Of a stretch of DNA of 64,000 bases, positions 44,986 to 54,550 are shown piece after piece. The stretch spans positions 62,001 to 126,000 of the forward strand of contig NZ_CAMFJS010000002.1 of NCBI RefSeq assembly GCF_945956965.1. Reading direction: 5' to 3'. Numbering within the stretch: the stretch's first letter is position 1; every line of letters begins with the position of its first letter. Made by a program: the position numbers and the translations under genes. Under the pieces are notes generated by a model. That model was given only the letters and a program-made list of their open reading frames with translations, made no database searches and had not been told where the DNA came from. Source of the stretch: an uncultured Roseateles sp. GTDB lineage: Bacteria > Pseudomonadota > Gammaproteobacteria > Burkholderiales > Burkholderiaceae_C.

Positions 44986-45153
44986 GTGCCGCCGGCGACC
45001 ACCCCCTTGAGTGCGGGGTTTGGGGGTGTAAATGTCACGCCCTGCGCCCATACCAATCAGCTACCAGCCGCAAGGCATATCCATCAGGGTTTGTGCTCAG
45101 TAGACTCTCCCTGTTGCCCGATTTTTGGGCGTAAAAAGCGTTAAAGGCAGGAT

Positions 45154-46191
45154 ATGAACAAGCGTTTGCGTGCATTGGGTGGACTTCGACTGGTCTCTAT
45201 GGCCGCTCTGGCGATGGCGGCTGCCACGGCTCAGGCGCTGCCGACGATCGACTTCGGCGTGGCCTCGTCTTACAGCGGCTTCTTCTTCGGCGATGTGGGT
45301 CGAGCCGCCGATGTGGAAGGGCGCTTGGCCGTCGGCGGCAACCTGACCCACGGCTTTGACATCGGTTACCGCAACCCCTACGGCGCCACCACGCCTTCGC
45401 TGGTGGTGGGCGGCAATGTCAGCTGGAAAGCCGGCACGGTTTACAACGGCCCGGACTACAAGACCGACACCAATGCCGCCATCGGCCCCTGGGTGCCATC
45501 GACCGGCCAGAAGGCCACGGCGGTGTATGGCGGCAGCTTTGACAACAGCACCCAATGGGGCACATGGTGGACGCCGGAAGGCCAGTTCAATAAGCAGCCC
45601 GGTTTCCTGGACTTCGCGGCCGCCAAGACGCAGCTCAATAGCTTGTCCAGCAGCCTGTTCGGTTTGGCGGCCAACGGCACTGTTATGCAAGAGAACTCGG
45701 GCTTCACCTTGATCGGTGACGGTGTCTCCGACCTGGTGGTGTTCAATATGGGCAATACCAGCAATATCGCCAATCTGACCTTCAGTGGCATCAAGGCCGG
45801 CGCTCATGTGGTGATCAATAGCAGCGCGTCGCAAGTGAACTTCAGCGGCGGCCTGGGCGGCGATAAGGCGGATTCGAGCGATGTTCAGGCCAAGCTGCGT
45901 GACCGCCTGGTGTTCAATTTGCCCAATGCCAAGGGCGTCGACGTGGCCACCTTCCTGAACGGTAGCGTGCTGGCTACGCAGGCCACGCTGTCCGGCAGCG
46001 GCCACCTGGAAGGCACGGTCATTGCCAACAGCTTGTACGGCACCGAGCAACGCAAGCTGGAACTCGGCTATGAGCCCTTCCAGCCCTTCACCAGTGCCGT
46101 GCCTGAGCCCGAGACCTACGCCATGATGCTGGCCGGTATCGCCGCCATCGGCCTGCTGAAGCGTCGCCGCGCGCAAGCCAACAAGGCTTGA
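45154..46191 (+). CDS. Choice-of-anchor A family PEP-CTERM protein
   Basis: Exported protein of 345 residues. The signal peptide (LVSMAALAMAAATAQA) precedes FGVASSYSGFFFGDVGRAAD and VEGRLAVGGNLTH, the start of the choice-of-anchor A domain, which continues to SGHLEGTVIANSLYG. The C terminus is a PEP-CTERM tail: VPEPETYAMMLAGIAAIG then LLKRRRAQ. This domain is found in secreted adhesin-like proteins with different anchors. It is the second PEP-CTERM protein in the window. Confidence 0.9.
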   Translation: MNKRLRALGGLRLVSMAALAMAAATAQALPTIDFGVASSYSGFFFGDVGRAADVEGRLAVGGNLTHGFDIGYRNPYGATTPSLVVGGNVSWKAGTVYNGPDYKTDTNAAIGPWVPSTGQKATAVYGGSFDNSTQWGTWWTPEGQFNKQPGFLDFAAAKTQLNSLSSSLFGLAANGTVMQENSGFTLIGDGVSDLVVFNMGNTSNIANLTFSGIKAGAHVVINSSASQVNFSGGLGGDKADSSDVQAKLRDRLVFNLPNAKGVDVATFLNGSVLATQATLSGSGHLEGTVIANSLYGTEQRKLELGYEPFQPFTSAVPEPETYAMMLAGIAAIGLLKRRRAQANKA

Positions 46192-46227
46192 TAGGCCGTG
46201 AGGCTCTAAGTCCGGTGCTTGCCTCGT

Positions 46228-47838
46228 TCAATGAGGCGGCGCCGGCACCTGCCAACGCTGGGTGATATCGCCCTTGTCGTTGGCGCTTTCCAGCTGCACG
46301 CCAAAGCCCCAGAGTCGGGCCACATGCTTGAGCACTTCTTGCGCACTTTCGTGCAGGGGCCGGTTGTTGTGCTGGGTGTGGCGCAGGGTGAGTGAGCGGT
46401 TGCCGCGCAGATTCACATCCCAGACTTGAATATTGGGCTCGCGGGTGCTGAGGTCGTACTGGCGCGCCAGCGCCTCGCGCACATGCTGGTAGCCGGCGTC
46501 ATCGTGGATGGCGGAGATCTCGTACTCCTTCTCGGCCTCGTCATCGACGATGGCAAACAGGCGGAACTCGCGCATCAGGTGCGGGCTGAGGTACTGGCCG
46601 ATGAAGCTCTCATCCTTGAAATTGCGCATCGCGTGGTCGATGGTGGGCAGCCAGTCTTGGCCGGCAATGTCAGGGAACCAGCGCCGGTCTTCCTCGGTCG
46701 GCTTTTCGCAGATGCGCTTGATGTCGGTGTACATCGCAAAGCCCAGCGCATACGGATTCAGATTGGCCATGGGCTGCTGCGCCACCACATTGGTGTGTGA
46801 CTTGAGCCACTCAATCATCATGCCGTCGCTCAAATAGCCATCGTCATACATTTGGTTGAGCAGGCGGTGGTGCCAGAAGGTGGCCCAGCCCTCGTTCATC
46901 ACCTGGGTCTGGCGCTGGGGGTAGAAGTACTGGGCGATCTTGCGCACGATGCGCACGATCTCGCGCTCCCAGGGTTCCAGCAGCGGGGCGTTCTTTTCGA
47001 TGAAGTAGAGGATGTTCTCCTGCGGCTCATCCGGGAAGCGACGCGCTGCGGCCGCCTCATCGGCCTTGTCGGCCCGCCGGGGCAGGGTGCGCCACAAGTC
47101 GTTGACCTGCTGCTGGGCATGGGCTTCGCGTTCGATCAGGCGGCTGCGCTCCTGCGCCAGCGAGAGCTTGGCGGGCCGGCGGTAGCGATCGACACCGTAA
47201 GACATCAGCGAGTGGCAGGAATCCAGCAGCGCCTCCACCCGAGCCAGGCCATGGCGCTCCTCGCATTCGGCGACGAAGTTCTTTGCATAGACCAGGTAGT
47301 CAATGATGCTGGACGCGTCGGTCCACATGCGGAAGAGATAGTTGCCCTTGAAAAAGCTGTTGTGCCCATAGCTGGCGTGCGCAATCACCAGGGCTTGCAT
47401 GGCCATGGTGTTCTCTTCCATCAGGTAGGCAATGCAGGGGTCGGAGTTGATGACGATCTCGTAGGCCAGGCCCATCTGCCCGCGCTTGTAATTGCGCTCG
47501 GTAGCGATGAATTCCTTGCCATAGCTCCAGTGCCGGTAGTTCACCGGCATGCCAACTGAGGCGTAGGCATCCATCATTTGCTCGGCGGTGATGATCTCCA
47601 ACTGATTCGGATAAGTGTCCAGGCCATAGCGCTTGGCGGTGGCACGGATCACATCGTGGTACTGCTCAATCAGCTCAAAAGTCCAGTCACTGGGCGAGGG
47701 CAGGGGCTGCTCGGGCCGGCGCTCCAGCGGCAGCATCTGGCGCAGGGGCGGCTTGGTGCGGTGCTCGCCAAAGTCCTCCCCTTGATGCAGCGGGGCAGGG
47801 CTGGCGCTGGTCGTGTTGCTGCTACTGCTGCTGCTCAT
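46228..47838 (-). CDS. SpoVR family protein
   Basis: Protein of 536 residues, the E. coli YcgB relative. Conserved stretches are PVNYRHWSYGKEFI, GLAYEIVINSDPCIAYLMEE, YGHNSFFKGNYLFRMWTDAS and NEGWATFWHHRLLNQMYDDG, which are diagnostic. A Ser-rich N terminus precedes the domain. Function is not established; it is regularly co-encoded with prkA and yeaH and co-expressed in stationary phase or nitrogen stress. The start overlaps the yeaH stop (ATGA). Confidence 0.95.
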   Translation of the reverse strand: MSSSSSSNTTSASPAPLHQGEDFGEHRTKPPLRQMLPLERRPEQPLPSPSDWTFELIEQYHDVIRATAKRYGLDTYPNQLEIITAEQMMDAYASVGMPVNYRHWSYGKEFIATERNYKRGQMGLAYEIVINSDPCIAYLMEENTMAMQALVIAHASYGHNSFFKGNYLFRMWTDASSIIDYLVYAKNFVAECEERHGLARVEALLDSCHSLMSYGVDRYRRPAKLSLAQERSRLIEREAHAQQQVNDLWRTLPRRADKADEAAAARRFPDEPQENILYFIEKNAPLLEPWEREIVRIVRKIAQYFYPQRQTQVMNEGWATFWHHRLLNQMYDDGYLSDGMMIEWLKSHTNVVAQQPMANLNPYALGFAMYTDIKRICEKPTEEDRRWFPDIAGQDWLPTIDHAMRNFKDESFIGQYLSPHLMREFRLFAIVDDEAEKEYEISAIHDDAGYQHVREALARQYDLSTREPNIQVWDVNLRGNRSLTLRHTQHNNRPLHESAQEVLKHVARLWGFGVQLESANDKGDITQRWQVPAPPH

Positions 47839-49115
47839 TTGTTCGCCCCTTCCTTCTTGAACAGTTCCCGGAACACCGGGTAGATCTGCGCGGCCTCGGT
47901 GGCTTTGCGCATGGCGAAGTGGCTGACTTCTTCACTCAGCTTGACGTATTCCTCCCAGAGGTTTTGCTCTTGCTCGGCCACCTGCACATAGGCGAAGTAA
48001 CGGCATTGCGGCAGGATCTTCTGGGCCAGCAACTCGCGGCATTTGCCGCTGTCGTGGTGCCAGTTGTCGCCGTCGCTGGCTTGGGCGCCGTAGATATTCC
48101 ATTCGCTGCGCGGGTAGCGCGCGCGAATGATCTCTTCCATCAGCACCAACGCACTGGAAACCACCGTGCCGCCGGTCTCGGTGGCATGGAAGAAGTTCTG
48201 CTCGTCCACCTCCTGCGCCTGGGTGTGGTGGCGGATGAAGACCACATCGATTTTTTCGTAATGCCGGGTCAGGAAGAGATAGAGCAGGATGAAAAAGCGC
48301 TTGGCCAAGTCCTTGCGGCTCTCGTCCATGGAGCCCGACACATCCATCAGGCAAAACATCACCGCGCGGCTGCTGGGCACCGGCGTGCGCACGCGGTTGC
48401 GAAAGCGCAGGTCGATGGGGTCCAAAAATGGGATGGCATCGATGCGGCCGCGCAGATGCTGGATGCGCTCTTCGGTTTCGGCCCGCAGGTGCAGCACCTC
48501 GGGGTCGCGGCTGTCTTCGCGCTTGATGAGGGCCAGGCGCTCTTCCAGCTCATGCAGCTCGCGGCGCTTGTCGGTACCCAGGGCGATGCGGCGGCCCAGT
48601 GCCCCGCGCATGCTGCGGATCACATGCAGATTGGTGGGTGTGCCATCGCTGGTGAAGCCGGCGCGGTGGCTTTTCCATTCCGGCGTTTCGGCCAGCTGCG
48701 TGCGTTCCAGATTGGGCAGCGCAAGGTCCTCGAAAAAGACCTGCATGAACTCCTCTTTGCTGAGATGGAAGACGAAGTCGTCATCACCCTCGCCAGAATC
48801 GCTGGCCTGCCCGCTGCCCTGGCCTTGGCCGCCACCCTTAGGCTTGGGCAGGCGGTCGCCTTTGACGTGCTCGGTATTGCCAGGGCGCACCACCTCGCGG
48901 CGCCCACCTTCGCCATGGCCGAAGACGGGTTCGTTCAAATCCTTTTTGGGGATGTGAACATCCTCGCCTTGGTTCATGTCTCGGATGCCACGCCCGTCAA
49001 CGGCTCGCCGCACGGCCTCGCGGATCTGTGCCTTGTGGCGTTGCAGAAAGCGCTCGCGGTTGCCGATCGACTTGTTCTTGCCCGACAGCCGTCTATCGAT
49101 GATTTGCTGCAGCAT
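47835..49115 (-). CDS. YeaH/YhbH family protein (DUF444)
   Basis: Protein of 426 residues with a C-terminal von Willebrand-like region. The MIDAS-like motif is MFCLMDVSGSMDE, preceded by LRFRNRVRTPVPSSRAVM, and the N terminus has the family signature RRLSGKNKSIGNRERFLQRH. The middle is a Gly/Gln linker (GGGQGQGSGQASDSGEGDD). Known partner of the PrkA (YeaG) kinase in stress adaptation. It lies 105 nt downstream of prkA and overlaps spoVR. Confidence 0.95.
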   Translation of the reverse strand: MLQQIIDRRLSGKNKSIGNRERFLQRHKAQIREAVRRAVDGRGIRDMNQGEDVHIPKKDLNEPVFGHGEGGRREVVRPGNTEHVKGDRLPKPKGGGQGQGSGQASDSGEGDDDFVFHLSKEEFMQVFFEDLALPNLERTQLAETPEWKSHRAGFTSDGTPTNLHVIRSMRGALGRRIALGTDKRRELHELEERLALIKREDSRDPEVLHLRAETEERIQHLRGRIDAIPFLDPIDLRFRNRVRTPVPSSRAVMFCLMDVSGSMDESRKDLAKRFFILLYLFLTRHYEKIDVVFIRHHTQAQEVDEQNFFHATETGGTVVSSALVLMEEIIRARYPRSEWNIYGAQASDGDNWHHDSGKCRELLAQKILPQCRYFAYVQVAEQEQNLWEEYVKLSEEVSHFAMRKATEAAQIYPVFRELFKKEGANK

Positions 49116-49220
49116 AGGATGTCTTTCTTCACGCCCTTGGCGGGCCGAGCGCCGGGCCGCCCCAAGCCGGCCCGCGTCCCCTTGGGGGACCGGCCGATGT
49201 ACCCATCGTGCGAGGGCTCG

Positions 49221-51143
49221 TCATGAGCTCTTGCGCACGCGCAGGTACCACTCGCACAAGAGCCTGACCTGTTTGGCCGTGTAGCCTTTGCCGACCATGC
49301 GGTTGACGAAGTCCTCGTGCTTCTTGGCCTCGTCCGCACTGGCCTTGGCGTTGAAGCTGATCACCGGCAGCAACTCCTCGGTGTTGGAGAACATCTTCTT
49401 CTCAATCACCGTGCGCAGCTTCTCGTAGCTGGTCCAGGCCGGGTTCTTGCCGGCGTTATTGGCGCGCGCACGCAGCACGAAGTTGACGATCTCGTTGCGG
49501 AAGTCTTTCGGGTTGCTGATGCCAGCGGGCTTCTCGATCTTCTCCAGCTCGGCATTCAGCGCCACACGGTCGAACACCTCGCCGGTATCGGTGTCGCGGT
49601 ATTCCTGGTCTTGAATCCAGTAGTCGGCATAGGTGACGTAACGGTCAAAAATATTCTGGCCGTACTCGGAGTAACTCTCCAGATAAGCGGTCTGGATCTC
49701 TTTGCCGATGAACTCGGCATAGCGCGGCGAGATCGATTCCTTGATGAAGCCGATGTACTTCTGCTCAATGTCGGCGGGGAACTGCTCGCGCTCGATCTGT
49801 TGCTCCAGCACATACATCAGGTGCACCGGATTGGCCGCCACCTCGGCGCTGTCGAAGTTGAAGACCTTGGACAGAATCTTGTAGGCGAAGCGGGTCGAGA
49901 TGCCGCTCATGCCCTCGTCCACGCCGGCGTAGTCGCGGTACTCCTGATAGCTCTTGGCGCGAGGGTCGGTGTCCTTCAGGTTCTCGCCGTCATAGACCTG
50001 CATCTTGGAATACAGCGAGGAATTCTCCGGCTCCTTCAGCCGGGTCAGGATGGCGAACTGGCTCATGATCTTGAGCGTGCCCGGGGCGCATTTGGCCTCG
50101 GCCAGCGAGCTGCCGCGGATCAGCTTTTCATAGATCTTCACCTCTTCGCTAACGCGCAGGCAGTACGGCACCTTGACGATGTAGATGCGATCCAGGAAGG
50201 CCTCGTTGTTCTTGTTATTGCGGAAGGTCTTCCACTCGCTCTCATTGCTGTGGGCCAGCACGATGCCGTCGAAGGGGATCGCGCCAAAGCCTTCCGTGCC
50301 CTTGTAATTGCCTTCCTGCGTGGCGGTCAGCAAGGGGTGCAGCACCTTGATCGGCGCCTTGAACATTTCCACGAATTCCAGCAAGCCCTGGTTGGCCAGG
50401 CACAGGCCGCCGGAGTAGCTGTAGGCATCGGGGTCGTCTTGCGAGAAGGTCTCGAGCTTGCGGATATCCACCTTGCCCACCAGGGAGGAGATGTCCTGGT
50501 TGTTTTCATCACCCGGCTCGGTCTTGGCCACGCCCACTTGCTTGAGCACGCTGGGGTAGCGTTTGACCACTTTGAAGCGGCGGATGTCGCCACCAAACTC
50601 TTCCAGGCGCTTGACCGCCCAGGGGCTGAGGATGCGGTTCAGGTAGCGGCGCGGGATGCCGTATTCCTGCTCCAGCAGGGGGCCGTCCTCGGCCGGGTCG
50701 AACAGGCCCAGCGGGCTTTCGTTCACCGGCGATCCGGCCAGGGCGTAGAAGGGCACATGCTCCATCAGCTGCTTGAGCCGCTCGGCGATAGAGCTTTTGC
50801 CACCACCCACTGGGCCCAGCAAATAGAGGATTTGCTTCTTTTCTTCCAGCCCTTGAGCGGCATGGCGGAAGTAGCTGACGACCTGCTCGATGGCTTCTTC
50901 GAGGCCGTAGAACTCCGCGAAAGCGGGGTAGATCTTGATGGTCTTGTTGGCGAACAGGCGCGACAGGCGGGTGTCGTTGCGCGTGTCTATCATCTGCGGC
51001 TCACCGATGGCCTGCAGCATGCGCTCGGCGGCGGTGGCGTAGGCCAGAGGGCTGCGCTTGCACTCGGCAAGGTAGTCTTCCAGCGAGAGTTCCTCAACCC
51101 GGGTGCGCTCGTAGCGCGCGGCAAAACTGCTGATCACGTCCAT
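49221..51143 (-). CDS. PrkA family AAA+ serine protein kinase
   Basis: Protein of 640 residues, the YeaG/PrkA type. The AAA part has Walker A LGPVGGGKSSIAERLK and GILVLAHSN-like GIVLAHSNESEWKTF; the C-terminal kinase-like domain has NPKDFRNEIVNFVLRARANN. The family is now regarded as including AAA+ proteases/kinases involved in stress and sporulation. The ATG at 51143 is fixed by AGGAGGT 5 nt upstream; the frame is open 15 codons further. It heads the prkA-yeaH-spoVR operon, whose leader contains a 17-bp hairpin. Confidence 0.95.
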   Translation of the reverse strand: MDVISSFAARYERTRVEELSLEDYLAECKRSPLAYATAAERMLQAIGEPQMIDTRNDTRLSRLFANKTIKIYPAFAEFYGLEEAIEQVVSYFRHAAQGLEEKKQILYLLGPVGGGKSSIAERLKQLMEHVPFYALAGSPVNESPLGLFDPAEDGPLLEQEYGIPRRYLNRILSPWAVKRLEEFGGDIRRFKVVKRYPSVLKQVGVAKTEPGDENNQDISSLVGKVDIRKLETFSQDDPDAYSYSGGLCLANQGLLEFVEMFKAPIKVLHPLLTATQEGNYKGTEGFGAIPFDGIVLAHSNESEWKTFRNNKNNEAFLDRIYIVKVPYCLRVSEEVKIYEKLIRGSSLAEAKCAPGTLKIMSQFAILTRLKEPENSSLYSKMQVYDGENLKDTDPRAKSYQEYRDYAGVDEGMSGISTRFAYKILSKVFNFDSAEVAANPVHLMYVLEQQIEREQFPADIEQKYIGFIKESISPRYAEFIGKEIQTAYLESYSEYGQNIFDRYVTYADYWIQDQEYRDTDTGEVFDRVALNAELEKIEKPAGISNPKDFRNEIVNFVLRARANNAGKNPAWTSYEKLRTVIEKKMFSNTEELLPVISFNAKASADEAKKHEDFVNRMVGKGYTAKQVRLLCEWYLRVRKSS

Positions 51144-51562
51144 GCTGACCTCCTGTAAGGTCCCTGGCGCTACACAGATACAGGGCACGCATCTGGCATC
51201 GTCTGGGAAGATCTGATGGCGTCCTCTGGCTCTTCGCAGAGGGCGTCATCAGAGCTTTCCTGGTTTCAGCTTAGCTGAATCCGAAGCCGCTGACGGGCAC
51301 TTGAATAGGTGTCTGAGCAACAGTTTGTTTTGTTTCGTCCTGGTTGAAAGCTTGAACTTTGTACCCGCTGCCAAAGGCCTGAAAAACCGGGTCTTCCTGA
51401 GGCATTAACTGCTCAACAGGACTTGCCGTTGACAGGGCATATGGGCTGCTTTGAAGTGATTGTGCTCCTGTGCAAAGCCGCTTGCTTGCTGTGGTTTTGC
51501 ATGAACTTAATTTATTCTTGATCAGAGCAGCGCGGCCTGCCGATGCGGCCCGCCCCACAAAT
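51144..51562. promoter_or_regulatory. prkA upstream region with long hairpin
   Basis: About 420 bp before prkA with no firm gene. Positions 51212-51228 and 51237-51253 pair over 17 bp around an 8-nt loop; read as plus-strand RNA the only non-Watson-Crick pairs are two G-U wobbles, while minus-strand RNA (the prkA leader) would have two mismatches. A minus-strand open frame ending at 51271 encodes a tail (PVSGFGFS) but has no acceptable start outside the par terminator. Confidence 0.5.
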
Positions 51563-51563
51563 A

Positions 51564-51593
51564 AAAAAGCCGTGCAATGTGTCACGGCTTTTT
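51564..51593. terminator. Terminator of the parB transcript (bidirectional)
   Basis: AAAAAGCCGTG (51564-51574) and CACGGCTTTTT (51583-51593) form an 11-bp stem with an 8-nt loop. Minus-strand reading gives a GC stem followed by a T-run 24 nt after the parB stop. Confidence 0.92.
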
Positions 51594-51616
51594 GGCGTTA
51601 GGGCGGGGCAAATGCC

Positions 51617-52525
51617 TCAGCGGTTTTGCTGTGTGCCGCGCAGCTTGTCGATCAAGCCGTTCAACTCGTCGAGGGAGGCGAACTGAATTGACAGCTCACC
51701 TTGTTCGCCGCGCTTGGTGCGCTTTTTCACCCGCACTTCAACGACCGCGGCGAGCAGGTCCGACAACTCTTCTTCCAGGCGCAAGACATCGCGGCTCTTG
51801 TCGTTCTTGACGCGCAGCAGTGGTGCTTGGCGGCCGGCGCCCTGGCGCGAGACCAGCTTTTCGGCTTCGCGCACGCTGAGCTTTTTGGCGGCAATTTCGG
51901 TGGCACAGGTGATCTGGTGCGCGCCGTCCAGCGGCAGCAGGGCACGTGCATGGCCCATGTCGATGTCGCCGGCCATCAGCATGTTCTGCACCGGCTCCAC
52001 CAACTGCAGCAGACGCAAGAGATTGCTGGCGGCGCTGCGCGAGCGGCCCACGGCTTGGGCGGCGAGTTCATGGGTGAGCCCAAACTCTTCGGTCAGACGC
52101 TTCAGGCCTTGCGCTTCTTCCAGCGGGTTGAGGTCTTCGCGCTGGATGTTTTCGATCAAGGCCATGGCCGCCGCGGCTTCGTCGGGCACGGCTTTGACCA
52201 GCACCGGCACTTCGCGCAGACCGGCCAGCTTGGCGGCGCGGAAGCGGCGCTCACCGGCGATGATCTCGAAGCGGATCGCGCCGTCCGGCGTGATCGGGCG
52301 CACCAAGATCGGCTGCATGATGCCTTGCGCCTTGATGCTCTCGGCCAGCTCGTACAGCGAGCCTTCGTCCATGCGGGTGCGAGGCTGGTATTTGCCGGCC
52401 TGCATTTGTTCCAGCCTCAAGGTGCTGGGTTCACCGTCGCGGGTGGTGGCGGGAGTTTCGCTGACTTTGGGGCCGAGCAAGGCTTCCAGGCCCATGCCAA
52501 GGCCTTTGGGTTTTTTTGTGACCAT
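51617..52525 (-). CDS. parB: Chromosome partitioning protein ParB
   Basis: parS-binding CTPase clamp of 302 residues. The N terminus KKPKGLGMGLEALLG is typical of chromosomal ParB; the CTP-binding motif is IIAGERRFRAAKLAG, ENIQREDLNPLEEAQGLKRL lies in the N domain, and the HTH region has GLTHELAAQAVGRSRSAASN. The C-terminal dimer domain follows. The ATG at 52525 gives this N terminus; the frame is open far upstream inside the hydrolase gene. The three parS sites at 56.3-57.5 kb are its targets. It lies 16 nt after the hydrolase stop. Confidence 0.96.
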   Translation of the reverse strand: MVTKKPKGLGMGLEALLGPKVSETPATTRDGEPSTLRLEQMQAGKYQPRTRMDEGSLYELAESIKAQGIMQPILVRPITPDGAIRFEIIAGERRFRAAKLAGLREVPVLVKAVPDEAAAAMALIENIQREDLNPLEEAQGLKRLTEEFGLTHELAAQAVGRSRSAASNLLRLLQLVEPVQNMLMAGDIDMGHARALLPLDGAHQITCATEIAAKKLSVREAEKLVSRQGAGRQAPLLRVKNDKSRDVLRLEEELSDLLAAVVEVRVKKRTKRGEQGELSIQFASLDELNGLIDKLRGTQQNR

Positions 52526-52541
52526 AGCGGTGGATTGTCTC

Positions 52542-53108
52542 TTACTCGCTGCGCAGGCGCGCCAACAGGTCTTGCAGCAAGACCTGACCCTCTGGCCAGT
52601 CGCCAAGGTTTGAGGCGGTGTTGAGGTGGCCACGTGGGCCGGCCAGCACCAGCTCGGCACCCCAGTCGGCCGCCATTTGTGCGGCGCGCTCCGGGGCGCA
52701 AAAGGGGTCGTCACTGCTGACCACGGCGATGCTGGGGAAGGGCAGGCGCGTGCGCCGTATCGGGCGCCAGTTGTGCAGCTGCGGCGGCATGTCGGCGCGC
52801 TCGGTGTCGGGCGGTGCCACCAACAGGGCGGCGCCCACCAGGGCGCGGTGTTGCGAATGCTCGGCCCAGCTGGCCACCAGCTGGCAACCCAGGCTGTGCG
52901 CCACCAGCACGGCCGGGGTTTGTTGCAGGCGGGCGTCGTTAAGCAGCACTTCGTCCAGGCGGGCCATCCAGTCGCCGCGGCGCGGCCAGTCCCAGTCGCT
53001 TTGCTCGACGCGGACATGGCCTTCAAGCTCGCGTTCCCAGCGGCTTTGCCAATGCGCGGGGTCGGAGTTGAGCCAGCCGGGAAGGAGGTAAACAGGCGTG
53101 GGTTTCAT
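52542..53108 (-). CDS. RBBP9/YdeN-type alpha/beta hydrolase
   Basis: Serine hydrolase of 188 residues. The oxyanion region is YLLPGWLNSDPAHWQSRWE, the nucleophile is in VLVAHSLGCQLVASW, the Asp in VVSSDDPFCAPE and the His in GPRGHLNTAS, so the triad is complete. Substrate unknown. It is directly upstream of parB on the same strand, and 60 bp from the divergent argC. Confidence 0.92.
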   Translation of the reverse strand: MKPTPVYLLPGWLNSDPAHWQSRWERELEGHVRVEQSDWDWPRRGDWMARLDEVLLNDARLQQTPAVLVAHSLGCQLVASWAEHSQHRALVGAALLVAPPDTERADMPPQLHNWRPIRRTRLPFPSIAVVSSDDPFCAPERAAQMAADWGAELVLAGPRGHLNTASNLGDWPEGQVLLQDLLARLRSE

Positions 53109-53168
53109 GGCTAGGCTTTATGCTTCGGGTTGGATTCAATTGGCGCCGATTGTGCGGGAGAAGTAGCA

Positions 53169-54110
53169 ATGACTTTCAAGGTGTTTGTGGACGGGCAAGA
53201 GGGCACGACGGGCCTGCGTATCAACGAGTATTTGGCGGCCCGCAGCGATGTGGAAGTGCTGCGCATCGATGCCGATAAGCGCAAGGACGCGGCCGAGCGC
53301 GCGCGTCTCTTGAACGCCTCGGATGTGTCTTTCCTGTGCCTGCCCGACGCGGCTTCACGTGAAGCCGCTGCCATGATCACCAACCCCAAGACCTGCTTGA
53401 TCGACGCCAGCACCGCACACCGCACGGTGGCGGGCTGGGCTTTTGGCCTGCCCGAGCTGGCAGCCGGCCAGCGCGACAAAATTCGCCAGGCCAAGCGCAT
53501 TGCCAACCCTGGTTGCCATGCCAGCGCCTTCATCCTGGCCTTGCGCCCGCTGGTGGATGCTGGTTTGCTGAGCGCCGACGCGCTGGTGTCGGCCACCTCC
53601 ATCACTGGCTACTCGGGCGGCGGCAAGTCCATGATTGCCGAGTACGAGGCAGGCGGCAATGCCAAGCTGCAGTCGCCGCGCCCCTATGCCCTGGGCCTGG
53701 CGCACAAGCATCTGCCCGAGATGATGGCGCACACAGGGCTGCGCACGGCGCCGGTGTTCATGCCCATCGTCGGCAACTTCTACAAGGGCCTGGCCGTGAC
53801 CGTGCCCCTGCACATGAGCCAGCTGCGTGCCGGCACCACGCCCGAGCAGGTGCGCGAGGCCTTGGCTGCGCATTACGAAGGCGAGCGTTTCATCCGCGTG
53901 CTGCCGCTGCGTGATGCAGACACCTTGGCCGAAGGCTTCTTCGATGTGCAGGCCTGCAACGACAGCAACCGGGTTGATCTCTGCGTGTTCGGCAGCGACA
54001 CGCAAATCCTGGTGATGGCCCGCCTGGACAATCTGGGCAAGGGTGCCAGCGGCGCTGCCGTGCAGGCCATGAATGTGCACCTGGGCTTGGACGAAGGCCT
54101 GGGTCTTTGA
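53169..54110 (+). CDS. argC: N-acetyl-gamma-glutamyl-phosphate reductase, short type (ArgC)
   Basis: Arginine biosynthesis step 3: NADPH-dependent reduction of N-acetylglutamyl phosphate to the semialdehyde. Protein of 313 residues (type 2, shorter form). [17 protein letters not shown] is the nucleotide-binding start, the catalytic Cys lies in [13 protein letters not shown], and [13 protein letters not shown] and [15 protein letters not shown] are conserved. GGGAGAAG precedes the ATG at 53169; the frame is open from 53130. It is oriented against the surrounding par genes, and its stop overlaps the next gene's start by one base. Confidence 0.95.
   Translation: MTFKVFVDGQEGTTGLRINEYLAARSDVEVLRIDADKRKDAAERARLLNASDVSFLCLPDAASREAAAMITNPKTCLIDASTAHRTVAGWAFGLPELAAGQRDKIRQAKRIANPGCHASAFILALRPLVDAGLLSADALVSATSITGYSGGGKSMIAEYEAGGNAKLQSPRPYALGLAHKHLPEMMAHTGLRTAPVFMPIVGNFYKGLAVTVPLHMSQLRAGTTPEQVREALAAHYEGERFIRVLPLRDADTLAEGFFDVQACNDSNRVDLCVFGSDTQILVMARLDNLGKGASGAAVQAMNVHLGLDEGLGL
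53349..53368. promoter_or_regulatory. 20-bp perfect palindrome with parS core inside argC
   Basis: GCGGCTTCACGTGAAGCCGC is a perfect palindrome whose central TTCACGTGAA equals the parS core. The outer parS bases (TGT/ACA) are replaced, giving 12 of 16 matches to the consensus. Confidence 0.35.
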
Positions 54111-54547
54111 TGATGATGAGCGAGCGGGCCTGGCTGCGTGACGCAGCGGTGCCCGACGCGGATCGGGCGGCCATCCGTGATGCCGTGATCATGCACGGCC
54201 GCCAGCAAGCCCAGGGCAGCGATGAGCAAGACATCGCCTGCGCCTTGTACGAGGGTGGTGTCTTGCTGGCCGGTGCCTACGGCCGCACCGAGTTCCAGCG
54301 CCTTTATGTGAGCTATCTGTGGGTGCGCCCGGAGGCCCGCGGCCAGGGCCTAGGCAGCGAGCTGCTGCGCCAGATCGAGGCTCAGGCCTTGAAGCGGGGC
54401 TGTGTCGATGCGCTGATCGAAACCCTGCTGGACGATGTGGCCGAGCTGTACGAGCGCAGGGGCTATGCCTGCATCGCCCATTTGCATGATTTTGTGCCGG
54501 GCTTTACCCGCCACACTTTGCTGAAGTGCTGGGCGCCGCGTGCCTGA
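54110..54547 (+). CDS. GNAT family N-acetyltransferase
   Basis: Acetyltransferase of 145 residues. The acetyl-CoA motif A reads YLWVRPEARGQGLGSELLRQ, and the C-terminal ELYERRGYACIAHLHDF matches motif B. The substrate is unknown. The start overlaps the argC stop by one base (TGATG), so it is co-translated with argC. It faces another GNAT gene across the 8-bp tandem repeat. Confidence 0.88.
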   Translation: MMMSERAWLRDAAVPDADRAAIRDAVIMHGRQQAQGSDEQDIACALYEGGVLLAGAYGRTEFQRLYVSYLWVRPEARGQGLGSELLRQIEAQALKRGCVDALIETLLDDVAELYERRGYACIAHLHDFVPGFTRHTLLKCWAPRA

Positions 54548-54550
54548 AGT

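Noticed and set aside
51271-51585. 104-codon minus-strand frame between parB and prkA
   Set aside because: Its only long start lies within the par terminator hairpin and no ribosome site is visible; the tail (PVSGFGFS) looks protein-like, so it is left as a doubtful case only.
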